Below, in pieces: positions 23,854-33,259 of a stretch of DNA of 64,000 bases; positions within the stretch are counted from its first letter, which is position 1; every line of letters starts with the position of its first letter. Location of the stretch: NCBI RefSeq assembly GCF_010183535.1, contig NC_071329.1, positions 7,316,001 through 7,380,000 on the forward strand, given 5' to 3'. This stretch comes from Caenorhabditis remanei (Eukaryota > Nematoda > Chromadorea > Rhabditida > Rhabditidae). The notes below the pieces were generated by a model. It was not told the origin of the DNA and made no database searches. It was given only the letters and a program-made list of their open reading frames with translations. The position numbers were made by a program, and so were the translations under genes.

Positions 23854-24290
23854 CAACTTCATCTCTTTTTGTATAACACAATAAATTGTTTTGTTCTGTC
23901 TTCGTTCCTCCCGTTTTGAGATGTTTTCAGACTTATAGTATACTCCCATGGGGTGTAGGCGGCGTGGGAGAGACTATGGAAATATAATTCTTTCAGCTTG
24001 TCCGTCAATCATCGTCTGCTTCTGGTCACGGCGTCGTCGCCAAGAAGTTGAGTCGCGAGAAGATTTCCAACAGTTTGGCGAAAAACACAGCTGCATCCTC
24101 CGGAAAAGAATATCTGAAAATGGTGAAACGGTCCTCATCTGCTCATTCGAGACTTATGTCACAACGGACATTCTCTGTTGAATCCGGATCGATTGATTCT
24201 TCGGAACCATTGACTCCTCAACTAACTGCTCCATCAGAAGAATCGCGATTTCACCTCGCTGGGAGGTGACGAGTAATGAAGAAGTTGGCA
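23854..24290 (+). pseudogene. Truncated copy of the ankyrin gene 3' end
   Basis: This corresponds to intron 4, exon 5 and the very end of exon 7 of the ankyrin gene at 16.2-18.3 kb. An internal deletion of about 460 bp joins AACTGCTCCA to AGAAGAATCGCG, removing the end of exon 5, exon 6 and most of exon 7 and changing the C-terminal frame. There are no ankyrin repeats and no start, so it is a fragment. Confidence 0.9.
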
Positions 24291-25121
24291 AAGCTTCTTC
24301 ATTTTGTGGATAATAAGAAATGAATACAAACAATTTTGAAATCAAAACATTAAAACTTACAACATTTCGTTCAATAAAGTATTGTCAAAAATTATCGGGT
24401 AGGGGGACAAAAAGAAACAAAGAAAAGCTGAAAAATGAGAATTTGGGAAAAGAAACAGCAGATCGGTATTATGTGAGAAGCACGCGGAAAACAGGGGTAT
24501 TGAAAAGGGCAAAAACGAAACAAATTAGGCGTGGCAATCATCATGTCCTCCAGCTGGCTCTTGCTTGTCAAGCTTAATGAGGTCATCGATACGCAATATC
24601 GTGATTGCAGCTTCAGTGGCGAATTTCAAAGATTTGACCTTGCTAAGAGCTGGCTCCAAAACTCCGGCTTCCTTGTTATCACGAATAGATCCATTTTCGA
24701 GATCCAAACCAGCCCTGTAATAAGAAAAATTTCAGAATAAAAACAATCAAAAACTATTCTTACCATTTGAGATGTTGAAGTTGTGGGATAAGTTGAGCCT
24801 TTGAATGATAAGCACGGAGTTTCGTGACCAAATCAGTTGAATCTCTGGCAGCATTGCTGGCCAAAACCTTTGGAATGATCAGAAGAGCAGAAGCATATTC
24901 AGCAACGGCGAGTTGTTCACGAGAAGACAATGTTTGAGCAAATGTTTCGAGGAAAAGACTGAGAGAAGTCTCAACAGCACCTCCTCCAGCGACAAGTTTC
25001 TTACTCTCCAACACTCTACGAACAACGCAAAGAGAGTCGTGAATTGATCGTTCCATCTCGTCAAGCATAGTATCGTTAGCTCCTCGAAGAATAATGCTGC
25101 TGGCGGTACGAGATTTTGGTC
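23854..25121. repeat. Segmental duplication, copy 2
   Basis: The partner of 17382-19110. Here the ankyrin tail is broken and cct-1 is complete, the reverse of copy 1. The duplicated unit therefore spans the convergent 3' ends of both genes, and each gene keeps exactly one full version. Confidence 0.9.
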
Positions 25122-26366
25122 CCTTGATAAGAATGAGCTCGTCGTCACTAATTCTCTCTTGAACGACTTCCTCGGCGTATCCGAGAAGTGAAGCATCGAA
25201 AGCTTCATCTCCCTCCAAAGTGGCCAATGAAACGGTCAAAGTGGCTCCGCAGGCTTTGGCGATTCTCTTCAAATCGGACTTCTTACAGCGGCGGACAGCC
25301 ATTGCTCCAGATTCGACGAATTGTTTCAAGCAAAGATCATCGATACCTCCGGTGGTAAAAACGACATTGGCTCCGGCCTTCAGGATTTTCTCGATACGTC
25401 TCTTTGTGATATCGAATTCCCTGAAAACATCAATTAATCCATGTTAAAATAGCAACCAAAAAACTAACTCTCTGCGGATAGCCTCAAGCTTGGCTGGATC
25501 TTCAACAACCACGGAAATTCCAAGATGCATCTTGGCTTTTTGAAGTGAGAAGTCGAGGCAAGCGATCTTAGCGTTTTGAACACGGAGTGGCATGGCCTGA
25601 CTGGCAACGGTACAGTTCAGAGCGTATCCTTTAACCAAAACTGATTCGCGAGCACTCTTTCCGTGAGCCTTCAATACGTTGACAGCGTTGATTGGGTAAG
25701 TGACCTTTCCATTGCTTTCAACTCGAACAGCTTCAGCAGCGTCAACGACAAGTTCTCCGAAGAAATCAGCATCTCTGAGAAAACAGCGTAGAACTTTAAA
25801 ATCCAATTTAATCAACTCACGGTCCAATAATTTTACTGCTCATGGAAGTTTTAGCAGCATTAACAACTGATTGTCTTCCGATAGAGTCGGAAGTGAAAGA
25901 AATGTTCTCACTGATGTACTTGACAGCCTCTTTGCATGCCAAGCGATATCCGTTGATAATTGTTGTTGGGTGAACCTTTTGCTTAACTAGTTCATCAGCT
26001 CTCTTCAAAAGTTCGGCAGCTACGATGACAACAGATGTTGTTCCATCTCCGACTTCTTCATCTTGAAGTTGTGCAAGTTCTACGAGAACCTTTCCAGCTG
26101 GATGCTCAACTTCGAGTTGCTTCAGGATAGTGGCTCCGTCATTTGTGACGATAACATCTCCAACATCATCGACGAGCATCTTGTCAAGACCAACAGGTCC
26201 GAGAGATGACTTCACGATGTTGGCGATAGCAACAGCGGCAGTAACTGAAATTTGGTATTGTCTCTCAGAATTCATGTTTGAAATACTCACCATTTTGAGA
26301 TCTGATGCTTTGACCGGTTGTTCTTCTTCCGGTGAGAGCCAAAATCGATTCTCCAGCAGATGCCAT
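24525..26366 (-). CDS. cct-1: TCP-1 alpha, chaperonin CCT subunit 1
   Basis: Five exons (26366-26291, 26244-25821, 25774-25469, 25420-24764, 24714-24525) total 1,653 nt, or 550 residues, the usual CCT1 length. Group II chaperonin motifs are clear: the nucleotide-binding [36 protein letters not shown] with the catalytic-loop DGAT, and GDGTTSVV. Late motifs include [12 protein letters not shown]. The final residues are [11 protein letters not shown] is the cytosolic hetero-oligomeric folding machine for actin and tubulin. The start ATG gives [15 protein letters not shown], typical of the family. It is divergent from mig-5 (450 bp between start codons). A truncated copy of its 3' end lies at 18.5-19.1 kb. 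Confidence 0.97.
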
Positions 26367-26815
26367 TACCTGAAAAAATTAAAATTTGAAAATTAGAGAT
26401 TCAACATTTTTATAATGGCCAATAACGTTTAAAAAACGGTACAACACATTAAACACAACGAGACTGCAGCAATAATCTACTCTCGAAATCTGGAAGAACC
26501 GGATGAATTGGAAACATTTTCCAGAAGCAAGAGCAGCAGTTGAATTTTGAATAGAAATTGAAATTTCGTGTAGAAGTTTCTTGGCGAAAACCGTATTCTG
26601 GGCATCCACCGAGTCAAATCGCGGCGAGACCACGCCGATTGTCAACAGAGCGCGCTTGCGTCGAAGTTGCCACCCGCCGATTTATTGCCGATAAATTACA
26701 CTTTTAATGGCTTTCTCACAAATAATTGCTAATTTCTCAGTGTCATCTCAATATATCTTAAATAATCTACCGTTATCACTTAAATATTTCAATTTTCAGC
26801 CCGCCACTAATCTAT
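26367..26815. promoter_or_regulatory. Shared cct-1 / mig-5 promoter region
   Basis: 449 bp between divergent start codons. A TTTTCAG acceptor ends 17 bp before the mig-5 ATG, consistent with SL trans-splicing. No TATA box is evident on either side. Confidence 0.55.
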
Positions 26816-29084
26816 ATGGAGCCGCCATGCACATCGGACTCCAATCAAATAAAAGTGAGTCATTTTGTTTCACAAGTTCAACTGTATTTTTTGATTTTTT
26901 CAGGTATTCTATTATCTGGACGATGAGACAACGCCTTATGTGTCTGTAATTGATACTCGAGAAGGCGTGGCGACCCTCGGAAACTTTAAAAATTCGTTTA
27001 CAAAAAGGGGTTACAAGTACTATGGAAAGGAGTTGGACCCGGATATTCAGCGGTTTGTTTTCAATTTAACAAATGTTTATTTTCGATTATTTGTTTCTTT
27101 TCAGTGAAGTGAAAGTTGAATTGACATCAGACTCCGATCGTTTACGAAAATCTCAAAATGGATTTTTCGAAGTGTTTCTCGTAAGCACGCCAGGATATGG
27201 AACTCTTCCTCGAAACACCGGAACAATGACGAGAACTCAAAGGACAGCACTTGATAAAAGACGTCGGCGAAGTGCTGATTTCGATGCCACGCCCTATTCA
27301 GATGCCAGTCTTGCGCCGAGCACAATTGTGAGCAGTAAGTAACTTAATTATTCAGTTTTTGTTTATTTCTAGCGTTGGTATTCAGGGAGAGCTGGTGAAC
27401 ATCTCGCCGAGTTATATACATCTAATTCGGAAGATCCATATCAATACGATGAGCATACACGACGTACAATTGATGATTCATCAATTTATGAACCACTCGG
27501 TACTCGCGACATGAATAAATTCCATGACGATGATAGGAGAAAAAGGAAACAAAAGAAAGAAAGATTCAGGAGGCCCTATGTACCGAGTACTATCAGTTCT
27601 GCAACAGAGTCAAGTGTTAATAGTGGTTTGCCAAGAATTTTGGAGATTTATTTGCCTATGAAAAACGTTCCATATCTTGGATTGAGTGTTTGTACTATGG
27701 ATGGACATATTTTTGTGTCAGAAATTGCACCAGAAGGAGCTGTTGAGAAAGACGGACGAGTGAATGTGGGCGATCAAATTTTGCAAGTGAATAGAGTTTC
27801 CTTCGAAGATCTCAGTGGTCCACAAGCTGTCAGAGCTCTGAGAGATGCTGCTGCCTCGAAGCGGCCGATTACATTGTACATTAGCAAGTTTGCTCGAGGA
27901 GCCCCCAGTGAATATGATGATCCCTTGGCCTCCATGGCATCAGAAACTATGCCGCTAGATGTCGGGGTTTGGGTGGAAACAGCAGTGTAAGTGGAATAAA
28001 CTCTTGTTTTTTGAAAAATAAAATTATTTTAGGCAAAATACAGAAAAGATGAAAGCACTCGGATTGGATCCACAAGAACAAACAATGACATCAGTGGATG
28101 ACGGAACACTTCCATTCACTTCAACCGCTTCTGATGATGAAGAGAGAATTCTTTATGATCAGAGAAGGAATGGAATTCCAAGAGCGTTGCTGGAAGAAGC
28201 AGAGAGGAAAAAAGAGAATGAGCGGAATGAGAAAGCAGAACAACTCACAGAGCTCATTGATCCCATCATTGTTGTTCGAGCAATGGCAAGACCCGATTCT
28301 GGATTAGTTGTGAAGAACAGAAAGTGGTTGAAGATTCTGGTTCCCATGTCTTTCATTGGTTGTGATCTAATCGATTGGCTAGTTGAACATATGACAGATA
28401 TACACAGCCGGAAGCATGCAAGATTGTATGCAGCGAGACTTTTAGCTGCTGGTCTGATTCGACACGTTGTCAGTAAACTGACTTTCACTGAAAAGTGTTA
28501 CTATGTGTTCGGGGATGGAATTCTTTCCACTGATCGTAATTCAACTGACACTTCTGGAACAAGTGGGACGACGATGCGTGTAGAAGCCACAACAGAAGTA
28601 ACATATGTTGGATCTCCTGCTCCACATGCTTTGGCAACAAGGATAGGTAGAAATATTCCTCCTCATCGTCTAGAAACGACTACGTTAAGTCCGGTGGCTC
28701 ATGATCAAACTTGGTTAAGGAGGCGTCGAGATTGTGAAAGCCCGATGACGAACGACTATGCTTCAATGGTTGGAGAGAGTCAAATAGGAATGAATCCAGC
28801 TGGTCATTATAATCCTTATGCGACGAAAAACAATCGACAAGTGCCCGCTCCTTCACAAGTGACGACATCAAGTTTGACAAACGGTGAGAAACTGAATCCT
28901 CTCGCAGTACTTTTCTCAACTAATTCAGTTACAAATTCCAGGAAGCGGTGGTATTGGAGGGCCCCCACCGACACCTCTGTCCAGTACTATGGTTCTAGCA
29001 GCGTCTCCGATCCAATCACAGAACATCATCAACCACGATTTCGACGGGGAGAATAATAGCAAATCGCGTATTTTACGGACATAA
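26816..29084 (+). CDS. mig-5: Dishevelled homologue
   Basis: Six exons (26816-26854, 26904-27052, 27105-27334, 27386-27986, 28033-28883, 28942-29084) total 2,013 nt, or 670 residues. The start MEPPCTSDSNQIK runs into a DIX domain (VFYYLDDETTPYVSV to about residue 85). A PDZ domain follows (YLGLSVCTMDGHIFVSEI, EGAVEKDGRVNVGDQILQVN), then a DEP domain (DSGLVVKNRKWLKI to TFTEKCYYVFGD), which is the full Dishevelled order. The tail is Ser/Pro-rich (GGIGGPPPTPLSST). Dishevelled relays Frizzled signals to the beta-catenin destruction complex and to planar polarity. In C. elegans, mig-5 acts in Q neuroblast migration and asymmetric division. The ATG in a different frame at 26831 was rejected because it does not splice in frame to the DIX domain. 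Confidence 0.96.
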
Positions 29085-29297
29085 CACATGCCAGTAGCTG
29101 CCTTTTAATTTGACTTGTACCCACTGAAAACATTGCCTTTACCGATTCTCGCCTTGACTATGACGTGCTTTATTTTAATATTCAGATGCCTTTTCCCCTT
29201 TTTTTGCTCAGTTATATTATGTATTTATTTAGTTAACTACTGTAATTTTGTAACATTGTGATTGTTTATTGAAAAATGTATGCTTTCTTTTTCCCTT

Positions 29298-29811
29298 CTA
29301 ATTTCTCTTTGAGAATCGATGCGTGATGAAGAAGACTTGAACAGCGCCGAAGACAGTTTTGGAAATCCATTCTGAATAGACAGCGACATCTTTCGACGTA
29401 TCCCATGAGCACATATTGGCAGAACAAATGGATAGCTCTTCAGTTTTTGAACAAATTGTACACTGGACAACGAATTTCCGAGTTTCTTCTCGTTTCACGA
29501 GAGCTTTTGAAATTTTTTGAATAATTTTACTCATCCATTCGGTAGTTTTCAATGGTGAATATTGATCTTTCCCAATTACAGAATCGAATGTCTTCTGAAC
29601 AATCAAATCAATCGCTTGTTCTTCTGCATTCGAGAACGCCTTCTTCTTTTTCTGGTTCTTTTTCTTATTCTTCTTTTCGATTAGCGCTCTCAATAGTTTC
29701 TTGTCATCTGATTCGACAGATGGTTTGTGAGATGACGTGGATGAGACTGAAGAGGTATCTGAACAAAAATATTCGAATTTATTGAAGATTTATGAGATAA
29801 TCACCAGTCAT
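29298..29811 (-). CDS. dylt-1: Dynein light chain, Tctex type
   Basis: Two exons (29811-29805 and 29758-29298) make 468 nt, or 155 residues; the first exon is only ATGACTG. The C-terminal ~110 residues match the Tctex-1/DYNLT fold, including the pattern KFVVQCTICSKT followed by a Trp-containing strand (MCSWDTSKDVAVYSEW) and the closing VFGAVQVFFITHRF. It should bind dynein intermediate chain and cargo. The N-terminal ~45 residues are an added Ser-rich then Lys-rich segment (EKKNKKKNQKKKK) not found in the shortest family members. The gene converges with mig-5, with 213 bp between stops. The symbol rests on memory of C. elegans gene order. Confidence 0.8.
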
Positions 29812-29922
29812 TTCAAGGGAAAGAGACTTTTTGAAAAATCAAGAAAATAAACATTTTCTGAAATTTTCTGAATTTGTGAGGATATCAGGAACAAGAAAAA
29901 ATTTCACGTTTTTAGTCTTCAA

Positions 29923-30050
29923 CAGCACGCTTCTTACTACCGCGCTCTACCGAAACCGAAGAAAAGAGCGTGGGAAATTGAGAGGCAAAGAGAAAAAGAG
30001 TCATTTTAAGGGCATTTAGATAGAGCGCAGTTGTAAGGACTGTGCCGAGC
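29923..30050. mobile_element. MITE family B, copy 1
   Basis: The inverted ends contain GCTTCTTACTACCGCGCTCT on the left and AGAGCGCAGTTGTAAGGACT, ending TGTGCCGAGC, on the right. The interior (ACCGAAACCGAAGAAAA, GAAATTGAGAG, GAGAAAAAGAG) matches the copy at 52.4 kb. It is non-coding. Confidence 0.8.
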
Positions 30051-30209
30051 TAATAATTTCCCAAATGATTACGATCAACTTCCCACAGAACTGCCTCTTA
30101 TTGATGTCTTATTAAATAAACAAACATTTTCCCACACAACAAAAATTATGAATCTGATAAGATATTGTATCCTCACATTTTAAAATGTGAAGTTGCGCCT
30201 GGGTCAACC

Positions 30210-30218
30210 TATATAAGG
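30210..30218 (+). promoter_or_regulatory. TATA-like box of the intronless PAP gene
   Basis: TATATAAGG about 90 bp upstream of the chosen ATG (30309) and about 20 bp downstream of a perfect palindrome. Promoter function is inferred. Confidence 0.45.
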
Positions 30219-30308
30219 AGGCTCACAACAGTCATCTCACCCTCAATCTCACATAAGTCTCTTGTCTCTTGTCTCTTGTCTACTCTGCTTACTATAACAA
30301 CTATAAGT

Positions 30309-31904
30309 ATGTCGTCTACTAATACTATGTCCGCCCCAACCTTCGGAATCTCTCAACCGATTTCTCAGGATTTTCCAAATAAAAAGGATCTGCTACTCAA
30401 CAAGTCTCTCACCGAAACTCTGAAATCATTCAACTGCTTCGAACCATCTGAAGAGACATCTCAACGAGTGAAAGTGCTGAACAAGCTGAATTTCCTCGTC
30501 AAGAAATGGATTCACCTGCTCACAATCACCCGAATCCCGATGGATGTTGATGCTGGAGGAAAACTGATTGCCTTTGGATCGTATCGCCTCGGTGTTCACA
30601 GCTCTGGATCGGATATCGACACTCTGGTTTTGGCTCCTCGTCATGTCACTCGAATGGACTTTTTCTCTTCATTCAAGAAAATTTTGTTGAAGGATTCGGA
30701 AGTGAAGGATTTGCAGGCAGTGGAGACTGCATTTGTTCCAATAATGACTCTCAAATACTCCGGAATCGAAATTGATTTGCTGTTTGCTCGTCTGGATATG
30801 CCAACTGTTCCAGACAACATCGACTTATCGGATGAGAATATTCTCAAGAACTTGGATCCAGAAAGTGTCAGAAGTCTCAACGGATGCCGAGTCGCCGAGC
30901 AACTTCTAAAGCAAGTGCCCAATCAATTAACATTCTGTGAAACACTCCGTGCAGTCAAGTTGTGGGCCAAGAACCATGGAATCTACTCAAACGCCATGGG
31001 ATTCTTTGGAGGAATCACTTGGGCAATTCTGGTTGCTCGTACCTGTCAACTCTACCCAAATGCAGCTCCTTCTAAACTCATCCAGAAGGTGTTCTTCGTA
31101 TTTTCAACTTGGAATTGGCCATCACCAGTAATTCTCAAGCATATGGAAGACCGTTTCGATATGAAGAACTTGAAACAATTGGTTTGGGATTCAAGAAGAA
31201 ATTTCGCTGATCGACTCCACTTGATGCCTATCATCACCCCTTCATTCCCGGAACAGAATTCGACACACAATGTATCCCGATCGACGCTCCAAGTGATTCA
31301 GAAAGAGATGAAAGAAGCATTCAAAATCTGTGAAGATATTCAGAAGGGCAAAGCCACATGGAAGGATCTCCTGGAAGAAACCAACTTCTTCTGCAAGTAC
31401 AAACACTTCATTGCAATCTCCATCAATGCTGAAAAGGAGAAAGAGGAGACTCAATTCGCTGGATTTTTTGAATCTCGTATTCGACAGCTGGTTCAACTTC
31501 TGGAGAGGAACTCACAAGTACAGATTGCTCAAGTCAATACGAGAAAGTTCAAAGCATCTTCTTCACCTGGAAAATCCCAATGGTTCATTGGATTGGAATT
31601 CATCCAGGAGGCCAAGAATTTGGATTTGACCGAAGAGATCAAGAGATTCAAGAAGATTATTGGTAATCAAGCCAAGGAGAAAATCGGAACTGTCCAAATC
31701 GATGCGGTGTATGTCAAAAGAAGCAACTTGATCACGTACATCTCTGCAGCTGAGCTAAAACGAGGAAAGTTTATGAAGAAGGAAACATCGCCGGAGAAGG
31801 AGAATGCCAACCGAAAGCGACCAACGACAAAAAAATCTGGAGATGATGTGAAGAAGCCAAGGACCGCCTTCAACTCAATAGGTTCTGTTCAAACTACTTT
31901 TTGA
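30309..31904 (+). CDS. Intronless poly(A) polymerase, probable retrogene
   Basis: A single uninterrupted frame of 531 residues. Nucleotidyltransferase motifs are intact: AFGSYRLGVHSSGSDIDTL carries the GS and the first two catalytic Asp (DID), and SGIEIDLLFAR carries the third. The PAP central and RNA-binding regions follow (SLNGCRVAEQLL, VKLWAKNHGIYSN, GFFGGITWAI, FSTWNWPSP), and the tail is Lys-rich and NLS-like (KRPTTKKSGDDVKKPR). It would add poly(A) tails in the nucleus with the cleavage/polyadenylation complex. The absence of introns in a genome where every neighbour is intron-rich suggests retroposition from a canonical pap gene. The start at MSSTNTMSAP was chosen over an in-frame ATG at 30165 because the upstream part spans the TATA-like box and a pyrimidine repeat. 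Confidence 0.9.
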   Translation: MSSTNTMSAPTFGISQPISQDFPNKKDLLLNKSLTETLKSFNCFEPSEETSQRVKVLNKLNFLVKKWIHLLTITRIPMDVDAGGKLIAFGSYRLGVHSSGSDIDTLVLAPRHVTRMDFFSSFKKILLKDSEVKDLQAVETAFVPIMTLKYSGIEIDLLFARLDMPTVPDNIDLSDENILKNLDPESVRSLNGCRVAEQLLKQVPNQLTFCETLRAVKLWAKNHGIYSNAMGFFGGITWAILVARTCQLYPNAAPSKLIQKVFFVFSTWNWPSPVILKHMEDRFDMKNLKQLVWDSRRNFADRLHLMPIITPSFPEQNSTHNVSRSTLQVIQKEMKEAFKICEDIQKGKATWKDLLEETNFFCKYKHFIAISINAEKEKEETQFAGFFESRIRQLVQLLERNSQVQIAQVNTRKFKASSSPGKSQWFIGLEFIQEAKNLDLTEEIKRFKKIIGNQAKEKIGTVQIDAVYVKRSNLITYISAAELKRGKFMKKETSPEKENANRKRPTTKKSGDDVKKPRTAFNSIGSVQTTF

Positions 31905-32070
31905 TAATTGAATTTTCAATAATATTTTTGAATCTAACTACCATCGGTTATCATTTCGAGCTTTGATTTTAATAAATCTTTTCAAAACCCTCAATTGTTT
32001 TTTCTCTTGTTCTAAATATTACCTCTTCAATATATTCAACTTATTTTGAATCAATGATGCCATAGTAGCC

Positions 32071-32096
32071 GTCGCGAACCCGATTTTTGTCGGTAC
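32071..32096 (+). promoter_or_regulatory. Candidate proximal sequence element of U2 gene
   Basis: A GTCGCGAACC...TTTTTGTCGGTA stretch at about -64 to -40 relative to the U2 5' end, where snRNA proximal sequence elements lie in nematodes. The match is judged by position and rough resemblance only. Confidence 0.4.
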
Positions 32097-32134
32097 ACTG
32101 GTTTCATGTACCTCAGCTTCCCTTCTTCACAAGT

Positions 32135-32325
32135 ATCGCTTCTTCGGCTTATTAGCTAAGATCAAAGTGTAGTATCTGTTCTTATCGTATTAACCTACGG
32201 TATACACTCGAATGAGTGTAATAAAGGTTATATGATTTTTGGAATCTAGGAAAGACTCGGAGCTTGCTCCGACTTTCCAAGGGTCGTCCTGGCGTTGCAC
32301 TGCTGCCAGGCTCGGCCCAGTCCCC
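32135..32325 (+). ncRNA. U2 spliceosomal snRNA
   Basis: The 5' end ATCGCTTCTTCGGCTTATTA and AGCTAAGATCAAAGTGTAGT are conserved U2 sequence, including the branch-point recognition element GTAGTATC. The Sm site is GATTTTTGG (about 32,234-32,242). Stem III is GGAGCTTGCTCC and the terminal stem-loop is CCTGGCGTTGCACTGCTGCC. The length of about 191 nt is normal for U2. U2 pairs with the intron branch site in the spliceosome. The promoter should be of the snRNA (PSE) type. I see nothing that would mark it as a pseudogene. Confidence 0.95.
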
Positions 32326-33259
32326 GTGGGGACAAAATATCCAGTGTTTGGCATAAAGGAGTTTCAGACTTGGAGAAAACAACGACCACTCGAACTGAAT
32401 CAAAGTTAAAATTTCCCTACTATACAGAAACTGAAAAGTTTATTATCACCCTACCGGACATTCAAACACAAATAGCCGTTCCGTATTTCACTACATTTTG
32501 ACATGTTTGCAGGGGTCGTTGAGCCAACAAATCTCGTCGGTGGGTTGGGTGGAAGACGGAAATAGGAGGGAGGAAAATGTGTCTGGTCGTAAATGCCATC
32601 GAGATAATTTTTCGATTCGCTTCCTTTTTCCTTGTTTTCTTTTCCAAGTTTGAGATTTTGAAATGTTTTATTTAGCTGTTCATATTGAATGGAGAGTTAT
32701 TACATACATTCTTTCAAGCTCTCTGAAACCCTTTGCTCGCATGTACATAACTGAATCTTCCGTTTTCCAATTTTCGAAAACTTATTGAAAAGTATCTTGA
32801 CGTTCTTCACATGTTTCAAACAAAATCGTTCAAAAATTGTGTGAATTCAGAAAAAATCTCTCCTTAACTGTTTCATCTGTCTGTGCTTGTTCTGTTTGTC
32901 CTCTCTTCTTTTACGTCATCCCACCAACAGAAACCACGCCACCAAACCTATCCAACCACTAAAACTTTCATCTCCAAGTGTTTCCGGTTCGTTCATTTGA
33001 TTCTCTCCCTTTTCTCCCTTTTCCCATATCATAATTGTTTGTCAATGAGCCGGTCATTAACACTTATCCCCCCTCCTTCCACTCTTTCATTGATAAATAT
33101 TTTATTGTAATCTTGACGGAGATCTATGGCAATCTGTCTGTGGCAAATCTGATTTCTTCGCTGTCTTTTCAGAATATTTGATGCGTTCTGAATTTGATTG
33201 TACCAAGTCACTTTTAGAGTTAAAACCTAGCCTTTATTTTCCTCATATGTCTTGTCTGT
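32326..33259. other. Intergenic region, no gene seen
   Basis: Lies between the U2 gene and the five-pass membrane protein gene. A TTTTCAG at about 33,172 may be a trans-splice acceptor for the latter. Nothing else is recognisable. Confidence 0.45.

Larger units (their letters stand above)
29812..30308. other. Intergenic region with MITE and PAP promoter
   Basis: The upstream region of the Tctex gene (minus) and of the intronless poly(A) polymerase (plus). It holds a MITE (29923-30050), a TGATAAG word (30155-30161), an 18-bp perfect palindrome (30173-30190), a TATA-like box (30210-30218) and a short TCTCTTG tandem (about 30,259-30,280). Confidence 0.6.
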
